Source: Primula veris (lineage: Eukaryota; Streptophyta; Magnoliopsida; Ericales; Primulaceae). Taken from it: a DNA stretch of 64,000 nucleotides. Both the position numbers and the translations under genes were made by a program. Shown piece by piece: positions 32,964 through 45,289 of this stretch. Location of the stretch: positions 13,022,501 through 13,086,500 of the forward strand of contig OY821750.1 of NCBI GenBank assembly GCA_963682055.1, written 5' to 3'. Below the pieces are notes generated by a model. That model made no database searches. It was not told the DNA's origin and saw only the letters and a program-made list of their open reading frames with translations. Position 1 is the first letter of the stretch, and every line of letters starts with the position of its first letter.

Positions 32964-33706
32964 TGTTGGTGGTGAGATTCTCTCTCTAATATGATGCTAT
33001 GGTATGCTGTGTTGTGTGCGTTTGTTGTGTCTAAATGAGAGGGGGAAGGATGCTTTTTATAGGTTTTTCAGAAACCGCATTTATAATGGTCTATTTAATT
33101 CTGGAAGTTACACCTCTAGAGTCCGCCTATTCAATTTCTAAAACTGCAGCACTCAATATGCAATTTATTCTCATTGAATACTGGCATTTCAATTTGCTGG
33201 AAAGTTTAGGGACTACTTTTGTATCCAAGACCCAAGACCCAAGACAAATCCCAAGGCCCGCACCCGCACCCGCGCCCGTGACCCGAGGCCCGAGATCCGA
33301 GGCCCGAGATTCGAGTGAGCGCGCACGTATGTGGTACACACTCATACACTTAAGTGTATGTGGACATAATAGTTTAACAACTACATGAGTTGGACTTGTA
33401 TATATATTGCAAAATTAACTCTTAATTCACCAATATGGGATAACGCTCAATAGTTTTTCATTTATTCATTCCATTTTCCAGCATTAAGGTTTTTCTTTCT
33501 TTCGAGAACCCAACTTTAAAATCGATTAATATTCACACCCATTCTCCGAATAGGTCATGCGATACACCGTTACGAAGCTCGTCACACGAGCTACTAAAGC
33601 ATGTGGAGTACGGAATTAACAACTCAGTGTTGTCATATGTAATATCGACTCGAAGTTGGTCATGTGACCATTCGGAACACCCATGTTTAAAACATGTTTT
33701 CCAACA
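32964..33706 (-). mobile_element. Solo copia-type LTR (743 bp)
   Basis: Ends are TGTTGG and CCAACA. In sense it starts TGTTGGAAAACATG, has a TATA box CCTATAAAAAGC (about 33050-33065), and ends CTCACCACCAACA. It contains a GC-rich degenerate run (33235-33310) of CCCGCA / CCCGAG-type repeats, unusual in this AT-rich window. Flanks CGAGC and GATTG do not match, so no target duplication survives. Confidence -1.
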
Positions 33707-35190
33707 GATTGTTCATAGCAATTCAAGAAACGCCATGCATGCATATAGGTAATATTGTTAACCCGTTTTTACCTTTCTTAACGTAGATATGGATTTTTTA
33801 GAGGGAAGAAGTCTAAATATTTTAATAATATATATCTGAAACCGCCCGCTGTAGTGTACTAGAACGAATTAAAATGGACTTCTGGAAATTAGATTAGTGT
33901 TCAATCGGAAATTGAACGTGAAAAACAACAAGAACTTGATTATATTTCTCATAAAAAAAACGGGTTTTTCTTTTGTGCCCTTCTACATTGAAACGGTACA
34001 AAGTACCGTTAAATAGAGGACCGTTGGATCAGTTACTTTAGATTTAGACCGTGACATTTAATGATAGAATAGTAATTTAAGGGTTCTTTTTTTTAATAAG
34101 ATTTTAGATCATACGGTTCAGATCTAATCTAAAATAATCAAACGGTTCAGAATAATAATTAACGGTATAATGTGCAGTCAAACACACTGACTGAACAAAA
34201 GGGGTCAAAAAAAAAACAACTGTCAAAACCCACATCTATTTACACAAATGATCTAACGGATATAAACATTCCGCATAATAATATAACTGAAATAATAAGA
34301 AAATAACAGAAATATAAAACACAATCATCTTTCTCTCTCTTCATCACCTTATAGCTTCACTATACAAAAAGTGTCAGATTACCATTAGAACGTCTGTTAT
34401 TAAACTGATGGTAAATTGAGTGTTGATAAATTTAACAACAGTTTAGCAACAATTTTTGTTGCTATACCATTGCTAAAATTTAGTGACACTCATTTTACCA
34501 ACAGTTTTTAAAACGTTTTAACCGAGTCTTCCAACGACGATTTATCCGAGTCACCTGATGTCGTACACGCAAGTCCTACTTTGAAGGATAAGGAACAGGT
34601 GTCGGCTTGACTTGTGTTGTCATTCACATGGTTGATGTAATATATTGCTCGGAGCATAATCATCAGATGCTTTCAACCGATGATGCTGACATAGTGTTGC
34701 TTTATTTTCCTGAAGAAATAGTCGTTTCCCGAAATTATGCCGATGAAGACTTCCCGTCATGGATCATAACAGTGTGCCAAATTTCTGAATGGGTGTAGGG
34801 TTGAATGTGGAAGACGATGACCTGTTTTTGGAGGCATCTACTAGTTGGAAGTAAATCATTTGTCGAATCGTTTATTTTATTTATTTTGGGTTTTATATTC
34901 TGGCAGTTGTATTTTAATTTTGAGCATGCTACATTTTCTTCGATTTTTGTTATAAATGAACATTGGTCACTAAAGTTGTCTCATGAAATGTTTTCGAGTT
35001 TTCCATCAAATTTGTTTGTTAAAGAAAAACCTCATTTTCGTGAAATGTTGTAAAAGAAAGGAGTACATAAATCTATCTTAAACCTGCAAAATAGATGTGT
35101 TAGCTAGATAAGAACCTGCAAAACGGTAAATAAACCATAAAATAACAAGATTTGTTCGATCTATTTGAAAATTAGTCCGGTGCATGAGTA
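33707..35190. other. Unassigned AT-rich DNA
   Basis: No gene recognised. It contains a perfect hairpin AACGGTAC-AAA-GTACCGTT (33992-34010) within a region (33955-34215) of short inverted and direct ACCGTT words that may be an old MITE. It also holds the dispersed repeat at 34353-34510. Two short ORFs (34607-34798 and 34805-35053) resemble nothing I know. Confidence -1.
34353..34510. repeat. Dispersed repeat, possible CACTA-type terminus (copy 2)
   Basis: Begins CACTATACAAAAAGTG; 34430-34503 matches 2407-2478 (TTTAGCAACA, TTGTTGCTA, GACACTCATTTTA). CACTA-like start, partner end not found. Confidence -1.
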
Positions 35191-35199
35191 ATTCTGTTC

Positions 35200-35914
35200 A
35201 TGTTCATATATAACAAAATCATCTTGAAAGACTCAATTTAGTTCTCTGATAAAAGCCCTAAGGTTTGAGAAAATTTAGACGAGAAACAGAGAAAATATAG
35301 ACGAGAAACAGAGAATTAGGAGAGATAAAAGACTAGGGTTACACCCTTTTTAATAACTAATCAATTCATAATCAAAATGAGAGCGAGAGCTCTCTACATA
35401 TAGGGCTAAAAAAGGACAGACAGTGCAATAATAAAATAACAAGATAGTCCAAATAATTAAAGTAAACAGCAAAAAGAACCGTTCTTATCATTCTCTATTT
35501 TTGTTTGTTGCTTCGAAATTCTACAAATCTGACACCTATTCTTGGTATATATATGTTGTTGAATAAATTACACATGCATTAGGATGAATGGACTTATACC
35601 TGGATCAAGCATTTATGTAGTCTTTCACGAAAATAAAATAATAAAGTGATACTGGACGGAGGATGGTACCCCTAAAAGTTTTTCCACAATTACAATTTTG
35701 TACTATTTCCCTTTTCTAAAATTTGAAACCAATTTTCATTCACACCGACTGTTTAGACTAAGTGAATATACCTTAAAACTCGTCGCATAGTTTTTCATAT
35801 AAATTGAGAACATGATAAAATCTCTAATACTATACGCTTAGAATTTAGTTCAAAGTTTACCCTTGATCACTTTCGGAACACTCGTATTTTTAACAAGTTT
35901 TCCAACAAAACTCC
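35200..35914 (-). mobile_element. Probable diverged LTR remnant
   Basis: The right end on the minus strand reads TGTTGGAAAACTTGTTAAAA, then GTGTTCCGAA. This closely resembles the start of the solo LTR at 32964-33706 (TGTTGGAAAACATGTTTTAA, then GTGTTCCGAA). A TATA-like CCCTATATGTAGAG lies on the minus strand near 35392-35405. The left limit is uncertain. Confidence -1.
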
Positions 35915-36253
35915 CACACATAAATACAAGAAAATAAAAGAGGAGTAAATGATGCAGCAAATTGCAAAATTCAACCACAAACTTGTGTGCAAAAACTCAA
36001 CACAACGTTTTTTTTTTTGGCACAGAACTGGAATCATTATTAACTGCAAGTAACGATAGTAGGGACATGTCCCCATAGTGACATAATTCTAATAACAAAT
36101 CTGATCGAAAACCAATAATGAAACATTAGTATATTAAGTGCCTAAACTTGCATTTTCGAGGAAAAAGAAGATGACCCAAGATTTCACCCTAGCCAATCAT
36201 GTAAAATCTATTCTTATATAAATCCTCTTGGAGGCAGACCATATATATATCTA
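35915..36253. other. Unassigned AT-rich DNA
   Basis: Contains a T10 run at 36009-36018 and a short (TA)n at 36242-36250. No gene or repeat structure recognised. Confidence -1.
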
Positions 36254-36626
36254 TAGGGTAAATTATACTTTATTGACCTGAATTTTGACCAATTTTAGGA
36301 TAAGTGATTTAAGTTTTTGTAATTTCGGTTTTGTGAACTAAGTTTAACTTTGTTAGCAATTTAGTGACCTGCCATCCTATTTTTCAAAAAAAAAAAACAT
36401 ATTTCTTGCTAAAAGAACTAAAATACTCTCAGATTTTTACCATTTTAGTTAACAGACGTGAGGACACGTGATAGCAGGTGTAACGTATTCCGTCCGCTGA
36501 ATTGACGCAAGCTCACTAAAACAATACAAAAGTTAAACTTAGGTCACAAAATCGAAATTGCAAAAACTTAAGTCAGTTATCCTAAAATTGGCCAAAAGCC
36601 AAGTCACTAAACCATAATTTACCCTA
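36254..36626. mobile_element. MITE with about 115-bp terminal inverted repeats
   Basis: Starts TAGGGTAAATTATACTTTA and ends with the inverse (TAAACCATAATTTACCCTA). The two arms match for about 115 bp with scattered mismatches (for example CAATTTTAGGATAA, TTAAGTTTTTG). Long arms and no coding capacity suggest a Mutator-like MITE. The target duplication cannot be resolved in the TA-rich flanks. Confidence -1.
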
Positions 36627-38433
36627 TATATATACGAGTTAACTTGACCATTAGCTCTTATACTACATTATACTAGTAATCCAAGGCACCAGATGCGTAC
36701 CAATCGTAATATGTAGTATATTTATTTTTTTAGTATTTTTTAAAAGTAAATGAGGTAGCATTTTGGGCATTTTTTTTCTTCTAAATTTAAAGAGTACTTT
36801 GGGAATTTCATAATAGCATAAGGGTATTTTCAAAAAAAAAATGATTAAAATTTAGCAGACTAAAAATTATTGGTTTTTCTTTTTTATCATATACTATGTA
36901 TGATATATATAAGTTGCAAACATTAAATTTTAGTCTTATAGCTTTAGCTAAAAGTTTATTCTTCATCATATATTTAAGTATCGATACACTATAATACCCG
37001 AATGTTGTCATACATATTACAATATCGCTTATGTGATGCTTTATTTTACTCCACCACCATCTAAAGTTACGAGATTTCATAATGATAAATCATACTACCT
37101 AATGTCTTTAGCTTCTTGGTACATGGCTTTTTTTTTAATTGTTAAAGAAATGAAAAGGGTTAAGATAACTTCGGTGACAATTAAAAGAATGCACACTAAA
37201 CAAGGAGTTATTATGCTTAATGAAATTGAAAAGCTAACATGGAAGGAAAACATAATAATTAAGACATATTTCATGAATCAATAATATAATATTTTCTTAA
37301 AGAATTACATTTATTAGCATCACGACATTCGACAAAAAGATTCATCCTTCAGATTTTAATAGACAAAGTTGAAAGGGTGAAATGACTCACAAATGATATA
37401 GCAAAAAAAATTCGCATTTCATACTTGAAAACTTGGAAGAAGTTGCAAAATGATTCTAAAATGTTACAAGCAAGTAAAATAGAAAAGAAAAAAAAACAAC
37501 CTCAAAAACTATTCACCAATTTTATATTAAAGCCTAAACTTATCAATTTACATTTTTATTTATGCTGTTGTTTTATGGATAAATTTCTTTAAAAAAATCA
37601 AAAATTCTCAAATAAGAAAAGTTTGGAAAGATTAGGATTTTAATTTTACACATTACCATGTCATGTATGCTGTGGAATTACTCATTTAATAGATAAAAGT
37701 TCTTGATTTTGAATCAAATATTCGTAAATTGTAATTTTTTTTTTAAACCTAAATCTGGAATTACTTGTTGAATAGATAAAAAGTACACGCTCCTAATAAT
37801 AAATAAGTTTAGAAAAATAAGTTGCAAACTCTACAACCCCTCTCCTATGTGACCAAGAAAGAGTAAACAAGAACAATGATATTGGGAAAATAACAATTCA
37901 AATACAGGAAAACAGGTACAAAGGGACCACAACGATAAATATGAGCACGTTAATCTAAAGGAATGTGAACTAACCGTGGCCTATATTCATCAAATTGGGA
38001 AATTGAGTTTGATGAAAAGGAGGAAAAAAAGAGGAGAATTGATAAATGGAAGGGAATTAAACTACCCAAGGAAGAAAGGAAAATTAAAACACACAGATAT
38101 AACACAAGAAGCAAGACGAGATTAACCAACACATATTATGATCCATATGACTATGAAGATTATGGTAGCTGTTAGTAATTAAGTGCTAATAAGAAGATGT
38201 TATAGAAGGCTAGCCTTCTTGTGTAAGCAAAATATATATTTCAAGGTATAAAAGTGGCGTACAAGTATAATTACAGCGAGGTTATAATAGAAACTGATCA
38301 CTAATCATGGTGAATATGATAAACAATGATAAGGGAGGCTATGATTGGAAGTTGCAGCATATAGTTTCTGCAATTAAAAGCCTAATTAAGAAGAAAAAAG
38401 GGTATTAAAGTCAGTTATACCTATCGAGAAGCC
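36627..38433. other. Unassigned AT-rich DNA
   Basis: Very AT-rich with long A and T runs. The short hydrophobic ORF on the minus strand (38132-37950) has no recognisable family and sits in low-complexity sequence. No RNA gene or repeat recognised. Confidence -1.
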
Positions 38434-38441
38434 ACCTCCAT

Positions 38442-41400
38442 CAGGGGAAAGTTAAGTGGGGACGATCGGGTGCCACGGCACCCCCCATAATTTTAGAAAT
38501 CCCAAGTGACGCAATTTTATTTTAGTACAATTTCTTTTTAGGTGTAGATTTGGCACCCCCATAAAAATATGTTACTTGTACATATATTTATAGCTAATGT
38601 TTGAACCCAAAACACAATAATTAAATTTGGGCCGAAAGACCCAATTATATTTTTCTTTGATATTGGACTCTTTAAGATTTAATTAAAAAAAAAATAACAT
38701 CAACAACACTTCTCTTCGTGCGTGTCAGCATGTGTATCAAAATAAAAAACAAAGTTGAAAAAAGAAAAACTCCACTCCTCTGTGCTGCTGTGCACCGCAT
38801 TGATTGGGGTTAGATTTAATTAAAAAAACATCAACAATTCTATCATTCTGGCTCGGCAAGGTATACTCTTCTATTTATTTTTTCCTTTAATATGCTTCTT
38901 TTTATTATATGTATTGATGTTATGTTGCACCATAGGTGTTTGATTAAAGTATTCAAAGGGAAAAAAAAAATAGGCTATTAACTCTTAGAGTTTTAATCTG
39001 CAGATCTAGCATCGCTAATATTTTTATCGAGTATAAAATGGGAAAGACACCTAAAATAAATTCGTTCTTTAAGAGAGCTAATGTTTCTCCGACGGAAGAG
39101 AATGTTGGTAGTAGTGTTGATCACGTGCCAATCGATACGCCTAGTCCTCCAACAAAAATTCAAAGAATCGACACAGTAGAATTTGATATTAATTCGCTAG
39201 AGCGTGATCCTGGATTACGTAGAAAAATTTGGGAGTATCCTGTTAATAGGCGTGACGAAGTTCGTAGGGCGTACATAACTCTACATGGTCCAAATCGTCC
39301 CGATTTAGGAAAAAAATATCCGTATACTCTTGTATCTGCCAAGGCTCGTCCTCGAAGATTTCAAGCTCCGTGGTTTGCTTTATTTTCGTGGTTGGAATAT
39401 TCAGTGGCCAAGAACAAGGCTTTCTGTTTTCCTTGTTTCCTTTTTGCGCCTCCGGATGGGTCTAGTTTTGCAGGACATAGTGCATTTGTTGTTAAAGGTT
39501 TTGATGGTTGGAGGAAGGTCAATAGCGGGAAAACTTGTTCTTTTCGTTTACATGAAGGTGTTAATTCCGATTCTTCTCATCGAACCGCTGAACATAAATG
39601 GAAGGAAATACAAAACCCAACTCAAAATATTGAAAGGGTGATTGTAAAATTTTCTGCCGAACAAGTTTTTAACAATCGCATTCGCTTAAAAATTTCTATT
39701 GACTTGGTTCGAAGATTGGCCTTTCAAGCTATGCCTTTCAGAGGGCATGATGAGAAATCAACATCAAACAACCGTGGTAATTTCCTTGAGTTTTATGATT
39801 TATTAGCATCATATAATGAAGAAGCCACCAAAGCATTGATAAATGGTCCAAAGAATGCCACTTACAAGTCGTCTGATATTCAAAAAGAAATTTTACATAT
39901 CTTTTCTATAAAAGTGAAAGAGGCGATTCGAGAAGAAATTGGACATGCTAAATTCTGCATTATAGTGGACGAAGCTCGAGATGCGTCAAAAGAGGAGCAG
40001 ATGGCAGTAGTTATAAGATTTGTTGATAAAAATGGTGTTTTACGGGAGCGTTTTTTTGGTATTGTTCATGTTCCCAACACTATGGCAGTGACACTAAAAG
40101 ATAGCATATGCTCAGTTCTCAATCACCACAATCTCGATATTCGGAATATTCGGGGACAAGGATTTGACGGTGCAAGTAACATGCGGGGTGAGTTTCATGG
40201 ACTACAAGCTTTGATATTAAGTGATTGCCCATATGCTTATTATGTTCACTGCTTCGCACATCGATTACAATTAGCATTAGTGGCATCAGCAAAAGAAGTG
40301 CTTCCAGTCGACCGATTTTTTGCTAAATTGCTTCGGATCGTGAATATTGTTAGTGCATCAAGCAAGAGAAATGATGAGTTGAAAGCTGCCCATGCCGATG
40401 ATATTGCTTTCTTAATTTCCATTGAAGAGCTTGAGACTGGAAGAGGATTAAATCAAATTGGTAATCTGCAACGACCTGGTGATACTCGCTAGAGTTCTCA
40501 CCTAAAGTCTATTTCTAGCTTGATAAAAATGTATAGTGCTGCTTGCATGGTTTTACTTAATATTTATGAAGATGGACCTACTTCTCTAAAGGGAGAAGCT
40601 CGTTCAACACATAAGGCATTAACTTCCTTTGAATTTGTCTTTATACTTCATCTTATGAAGTCAATGTTAGGAATCACGAATTCTCTTTGTCTAGCTTTGC
40701 AATCTAAAACTCAAGACATTCTTAAGGCTACTTCAATGGTTTTATCTACTAAAAGCCTTCTTCAAAATCTTAGAGATGATGAATTCGATGATTTGGTTGC
40801 TACCGTCAAACTCTTTTGTGAATCATGCAACATTGATATCCCAAACTTGAATGCAAAATATTCTTCGAGGTATGATCTCACTCGTGATAACTTTTCAGTA
40901 CTTGACCGCTATAGAGTTGATATTTTCTATCGTGTTATAGATTCTCAAATTCAAGAACTAAATCGTCGCTTTGATGAGCAAGTAATGGAATTGTTAGTTC
41001 TTAGTTCTACTTTGAATCATAATTGTCACTCTTCAATATTCAAAATTGATGATATTTGTCTACTTGTTGACAAATTTTATCCGGAGGACTTTACGGAGTT
41101 TGAGAAAAGTAACTTGAAATTGGAACTTCGACATTACGAGAATTGTGTTATTTCTCTTCCTGAATACAAGAATTTATCATCGATTTCCGAGCTTTGTCAA
41201 TGGTTGGTAGAAACAAAATGGTCTAGAACATATCAGCTTGTTTATAGAATTGTGGTTCTCGTGCTTACTCTTCCCGTTTCTACCGCCACCGCAGAAAGAT
41301 CATTTTCAGCTATGAATATCATCAAAACTAGTATTCGTAATAAAATGGAAGCCGATTATCTTGAAGATTGTATGATGATGTATATTGAGAAAGATATTGC

Positions 41401-41656
41401 TTCAAAATTTAGCACGGAAACTATCATTGATGCATTTGCGAATGCGAGCAGCCGTCGGGTTCATTTCTTTTGATTTTATCAGGTATCATGTTAGTTATTT
41501 GCAATAATTTTTGTGTTTATGCTTTGGTATTTGTTCAACAACACTTAAATGAGGTATATAGATTATGGGTGAGTATGAAAAATTATTATTTTAAGTTGCT
41601 TTTTTTTTTTTGGTATATTTTGACACCCCCATTTACACATCCTGGCTTCGCCCCTG
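38442..41656 (+). mobile_element. Complete hAT transposon (3215 bp) with 8-bp target duplication
   Basis: Flanked on both sides by ACCTCCAT (38434-38441 and 41657-41664), the 8-bp duplication expected of hAT insertions. Termini are CAGGGGAAAG on the left and, inverted, CAGGGGCGAAG on the right, so the perfect terminal repeat is short (6 bp). Subterminal GGCACCCCC / GACACCCCC words lie in the same orientation near both ends. Carries one transposase gene. The perfect duplication indicates a fairly recent insertion. Confidence -1.
39038..41473 (+). pseudogene. hAT transposase (TTF-type zinc finger, DUF4371, HAT dimerisation), one nonsense codon
   Basis: A single frame of 811 codons interrupted only by TAG at 40490-40492. 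N-terminus MGKTPKINSFFKR. TTF-type finger region about residues 95-170 (RRFQAPWF, FCFPCFLFAPP, GWRKV). Catalytic DUF4371 core about 200-480 with IIVDEARDASKEEQ, IRGQGFDGASNMRG and YYVHCFAHRLQLAL. The stop falls right after GDTR, where family members normally have Trp (GDTRWSSH). The frame then continues with SSHLKSISSLIKMY to the HAT dimerisation region (TLPVSTATAERSFSAM, about 740-790). One codon change thus separates it from a full-length transposase. Transposases of this type act in the nucleus on terminal repeats; this copy would make only the first 484 residues unless the stop is read through. Confidence -1.
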
Positions 41657-41664
41657 ACCTCCAT

Positions 41665-43821
41665 AACTAATTATCTTGCTAAAGAAGCAAGGGAGAATAA
41701 CTTACAAAGTGCCTCTGGAAATTAGTACGAGCTGCTCAAAGAACCAAAATAACGAGTTAAATTAATCAGACTCCAAAAGTTCACAACATATAAGAATGGA
41801 AGAAGATAACGGATTTACCTTGAGAATCTATGAAGCAATGAAGAGAAGAAGAAGTACAGAGAAGTGAAGTCTGCTATTCCAAGTTAGTCTACAATTTACT
41901 GTTATTCCAGTATCAAGTTTTATTTGACTCTGTTTAAGCCTACAATTTCTTAATTTTGTCACTTTTATTCCTTCTTTGGTTCATCCACTTTTATTCCAAA
42001 ATCAATAAAAATAAAGAGTGGGTCTTATCCATCATTAATTAAAAAAAAAAAAACAGATAGGCTTCAAAAACAGTACCTCAAATGTAGTAGATGAACCATT
42101 CCCATCAATTCAGGTAACATGAAGCAACTCTCGAAAAAATACTACACTATTCGCCCAATGAATACAGCAGTCAAAATCCTTCACACTACACCTTGTAACA
42201 ATATAGATTCCAACCCAATCAATTCGTAAAAAACGAAATTAGTAACAAATAATTAGCTATTATGGAGACGCACCGTACTCACCATCTCAAATATCGTTAA
42301 GCACCCACCCAAAAGAATAACATCAATGGTTTGTATAGTCTATCAAACTAACCACTTAATACCGCATTGAAATCTGAGCCACCGAAATTATATAAGTCTA
42401 AAAGACTCGTCTAATATCTATAATCCGACTTTTCCATTGGTTAGTTTAGTTATAAAAAAACAAGCAATCCATAGCAAGAAAAGTAATAAAAATTCCCATC
42501 TAAAACCAAAGAGATCAATCATAAACAATAATAATAATGTATTCTAGCCAATCAAAGGAATCCAAAAACTATCCTATTTAGATCATCCAACCAAAAAGGT
42601 AGAAGGCGGAACTCATAACCTCAATTAATCCAAATCAAAGTTAAATCCTTTAATTAATTAAAATAACCCACTCTCGGACGGATTAAAACTGTCGGTGAAT
42701 CTAAATCATGCCGGTCAATCACCATAGTTGGTCCTGGTCATAACCAATTTGCCCTAAAATTGAGAAAAACGGTGAAAATGGTTACATCTAGAGTAGATCT
42801 ATGGTTTGGATAAGAAATAAAGATTCTATCAAAAAAGATATACTTCAAAGATAGTCACAAAGATAAAAAGGTTAGATATACTTCAAAGATAGTCACAAAG
42901 TCGTCTTAATTGTTTTCAAATGATTACGTTGACACCATATTTTTCCTAAAACTACTTTTTTCTTAACTCAATGGTCGAAAATCCCGTATTTTATTTTATT
43001 AATATGATAAATAAATACACTTTAAATAGAAAACACCAAAAAGAAATAGGAGAAAGTGTTTAATCAAGCCAAGTTGTTATATACATCGAATACGCAAAAA
43101 AATATCTAACCTAAAGCAATACCTCAAAAAAGAGGATGAACTCCATAAACGTACTGCAATAAACGACGATCCATAACTATTTGGAAGAAGTTTGAACCTG
43201 GGTTATTAAGTCAAGTGCTATAGCACGCCTCTTAAGTATAAGCCGCAAAAGTTACAACAATTTTTTTATCGACACCTCGGAATTCAATGAAAAAGTTCCA
43301 TTAAGTTTTCACGACCTCCCCAAAGAGAATTCTCAAGGGAGAACCTAGAAATGGTTCATGAGGGTGCCGAATTTACATAAACTACCAAATTTAAGTGAAA
43401 AATAAATAAATAAGTAACGAATGCCTAAACATCATTTTTAACATATTATAGTAAAAAGACATGGCCAAAATTTAAATAAATTATTATTTTTGAAACTATG
43501 AGGGGTCATGGCCTCGACCGATGGTCTCTACCTAGCTTTCCATTTGAGAAGGATATCATAAGAAAAATATATGGAGATTTTTGTATGAGTCGTTCCAGTT
43601 TTTTTTTTCCAGTCAGTTGATGATACCTAAATATATACTCATAATGATTGAATAATTATTAGTCCAAAGACTCCGAATAAATTAGAATCAAAGTCTAGCT
43701 AATGTGGTGAGAAAATTGACATCCAATGTGGCGAGAAAATATGAGTAAACGAACAATATGACTTCCAATATACTGGAAAAGGTTAGTAAACTGAAAGATT
43801 TATACCACTGACACGGTTCTA
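41665..43821. other. Unassigned DNA right of the hAT element
   Basis: Mostly unrecognised. The minus strand of 41810-41900 resembles a non-coding first exon: a pyrimidine-rich stretch ending CATAGATTCTCAAG with a following GTAAATCC that would serve as a donor site (about 41817-41830). No downstream exon was identified. A 27-bp direct repeat (AGATATACTTCAAAGATAGT, then CACAAAG) occurs at 42836-42862 and 42874-42900. Confidence -1.
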
Positions 43822-43824
43822 TAA

Positions 43825-44199
43825 GGCCTTGTTTGTTTGGGGGTGTATAACCATGGGATTGGACTATAAGTCTATATTACATAGTCAAGAGCACATATAT
43901 GACCTTATCTTCATAAATCTCATTTTTTTTTCTGAAATTTGAACCTTTATTTCATCCACCTGAATGAAATATTATGAAGATGATATTGAAAAATGAAAAT
44001 ACTGATAGAAGGTAAAATTATAAACAAACATTGTACACCTGTAAAAATTATCTTTCAATCCCGAACATAGTCCCATGCTAAACAAACATTGTACTACTAG
44101 TCCCATTCTAAAATTTTAATCCCAGGTCATTTCTAATACAATCATAATCCCACTGTATTTGTAATCCTATTGAAAATAATACCGCTACCAAACGAGGCA
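43825..44199. mobile_element. Tourist-like (PIF/Harbinger) MITE, 375 bp
   Basis: Flanked by TAA on both sides (43822-43824, 44200-44202), the 3-bp duplication of PIF/Harbinger elements. Starts GGCCTTGTTTGTTTGG and ends, inverted, TGCCTCGTTTGGTAGC. Non-coding. Confidence -1.
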
Positions 44200-44202
44200 T
44201 AA

Positions 44203-45289
44203 GTCTTTTATAACAAAAAGAGAGTTTTAATTAGGTTGCAGTGGAGGTTATTAGCAGTTTGGATATCAAACCATTTAATGCTAATAAATTTGTTTACATG
44301 ATTATTCATAAAGTTGTTTACATTATTATGTTAATTAGGGATAGGGACACATTTAATGTAGAAAAATACATTTATAATCATTGGATTACAAATGATAAAA
44401 AAATTGAATTCCACTAGGCTACCCATTGACGGATATGAATTGCAAATCCTAAAACTTAATTGAAATAAATTTTAATGAGAACATTTAATTTACCAAACCA
44501 TGCCTATATGCATTGTATTACTTTAAATGACAACCTAAATCAAACAAAGAAGTAAAATTGAATTTAATGGCATTGTCAACATTTCTGTTTTTGTGTCTTG
44601 AGAAAGGGCCAAATATGACAATATAACGCTCAAAATCTCTACAAAATCAAATAACTTGTGTATTAATTTTAAAGCTTCTCTCTATGTATGTAGGTTCTAA
44701 ATTTAGTTGGTAAATTGCCATTAGTCAAGCTCTTATGAGTGCTGTTGGTGATAATTCTGGTAAGGTCATGCGATTCCTTTTATAATTTTTTGGGCCATAA
44801 ACTGACACAAATTCATGTTCCATCTTATTTTGTTCCATTTAAAAAATTTAGGAAGATATTTTAAAAAAAAAAATCAAAAACTTTTGGATTTGTTCCATTT
44901 AAATCTGTTTTTTGATGATTTTTAAATAAACTGAAATACGTAATTCTAAACTTTAACATATTTGTTACTCTAAGTAAAGGGGTCGTTTTCTTAGACGGTT
45001 AGCCAGCTAGTAGCTCTTTTGCTTTTATCTATGTTTAAGGTAAATTGGATTTGAAAATTTATAGGCTACTTGAAGTTGTCTAGAAGCATACCGGAAAAGG
45101 TAGAGGGGGATGTGAATAAATTACAAAGATCGTTGTTCATAACAGAGGTAACTTTGTAAGCATATTTTAACATTTGTTAAAGTAGATATATTTTTGAGAA
45201 GGACTAATTTCTCTATATATTTTTATTATATATGTGTGAAAGCCCAAGATATTAATTTACAAATTAACCTATCTACGATAGGAAGAAAA
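44203..45289. other. Unassigned AT-rich DNA
   Basis: No gene recognised. A short direct repeat of GTTCCATTTAAA occurs near 44832-44905. Confidence -1.

Noticed and set aside
33035..33388. 117-codon plus-strand ORF with Pro/Arg-rich segment
   Set aside because: It lies inside the solo copia LTR, antisense to its transcription. The Pro/Ala/Arg run comes from the GC-rich degenerate repeat, and no family is recognisable.
33955..34215. MITE with ACCGTT inverted words
   Set aside because: Short inverted and direct repeats are visible, but no consistent terminal repeat or target duplication could be drawn; left as part of the intergenic entry.
34607..35053. Two short plus-strand ORFs (63 and 82 codons)
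   Set aside because: No recognisable motifs and no splice context linking them; expected by chance in this length of DNA.
37950..38132. Hydrophobic 60-codon minus-strand ORF resembling a membrane peptide
   Set aside because: Low-complexity A-rich/GA-rich DNA read antisense gives Leu, Phe and Ser runs; no start context or homology.
43330..43560. hAT-like ends (GAGGGTGCCGAATTTA, then GAGGGGTCATGG)
   Set aside because: Superficial resemblance to hAT subterminal sequence, but no matching pair of termini or 8-bp duplication.
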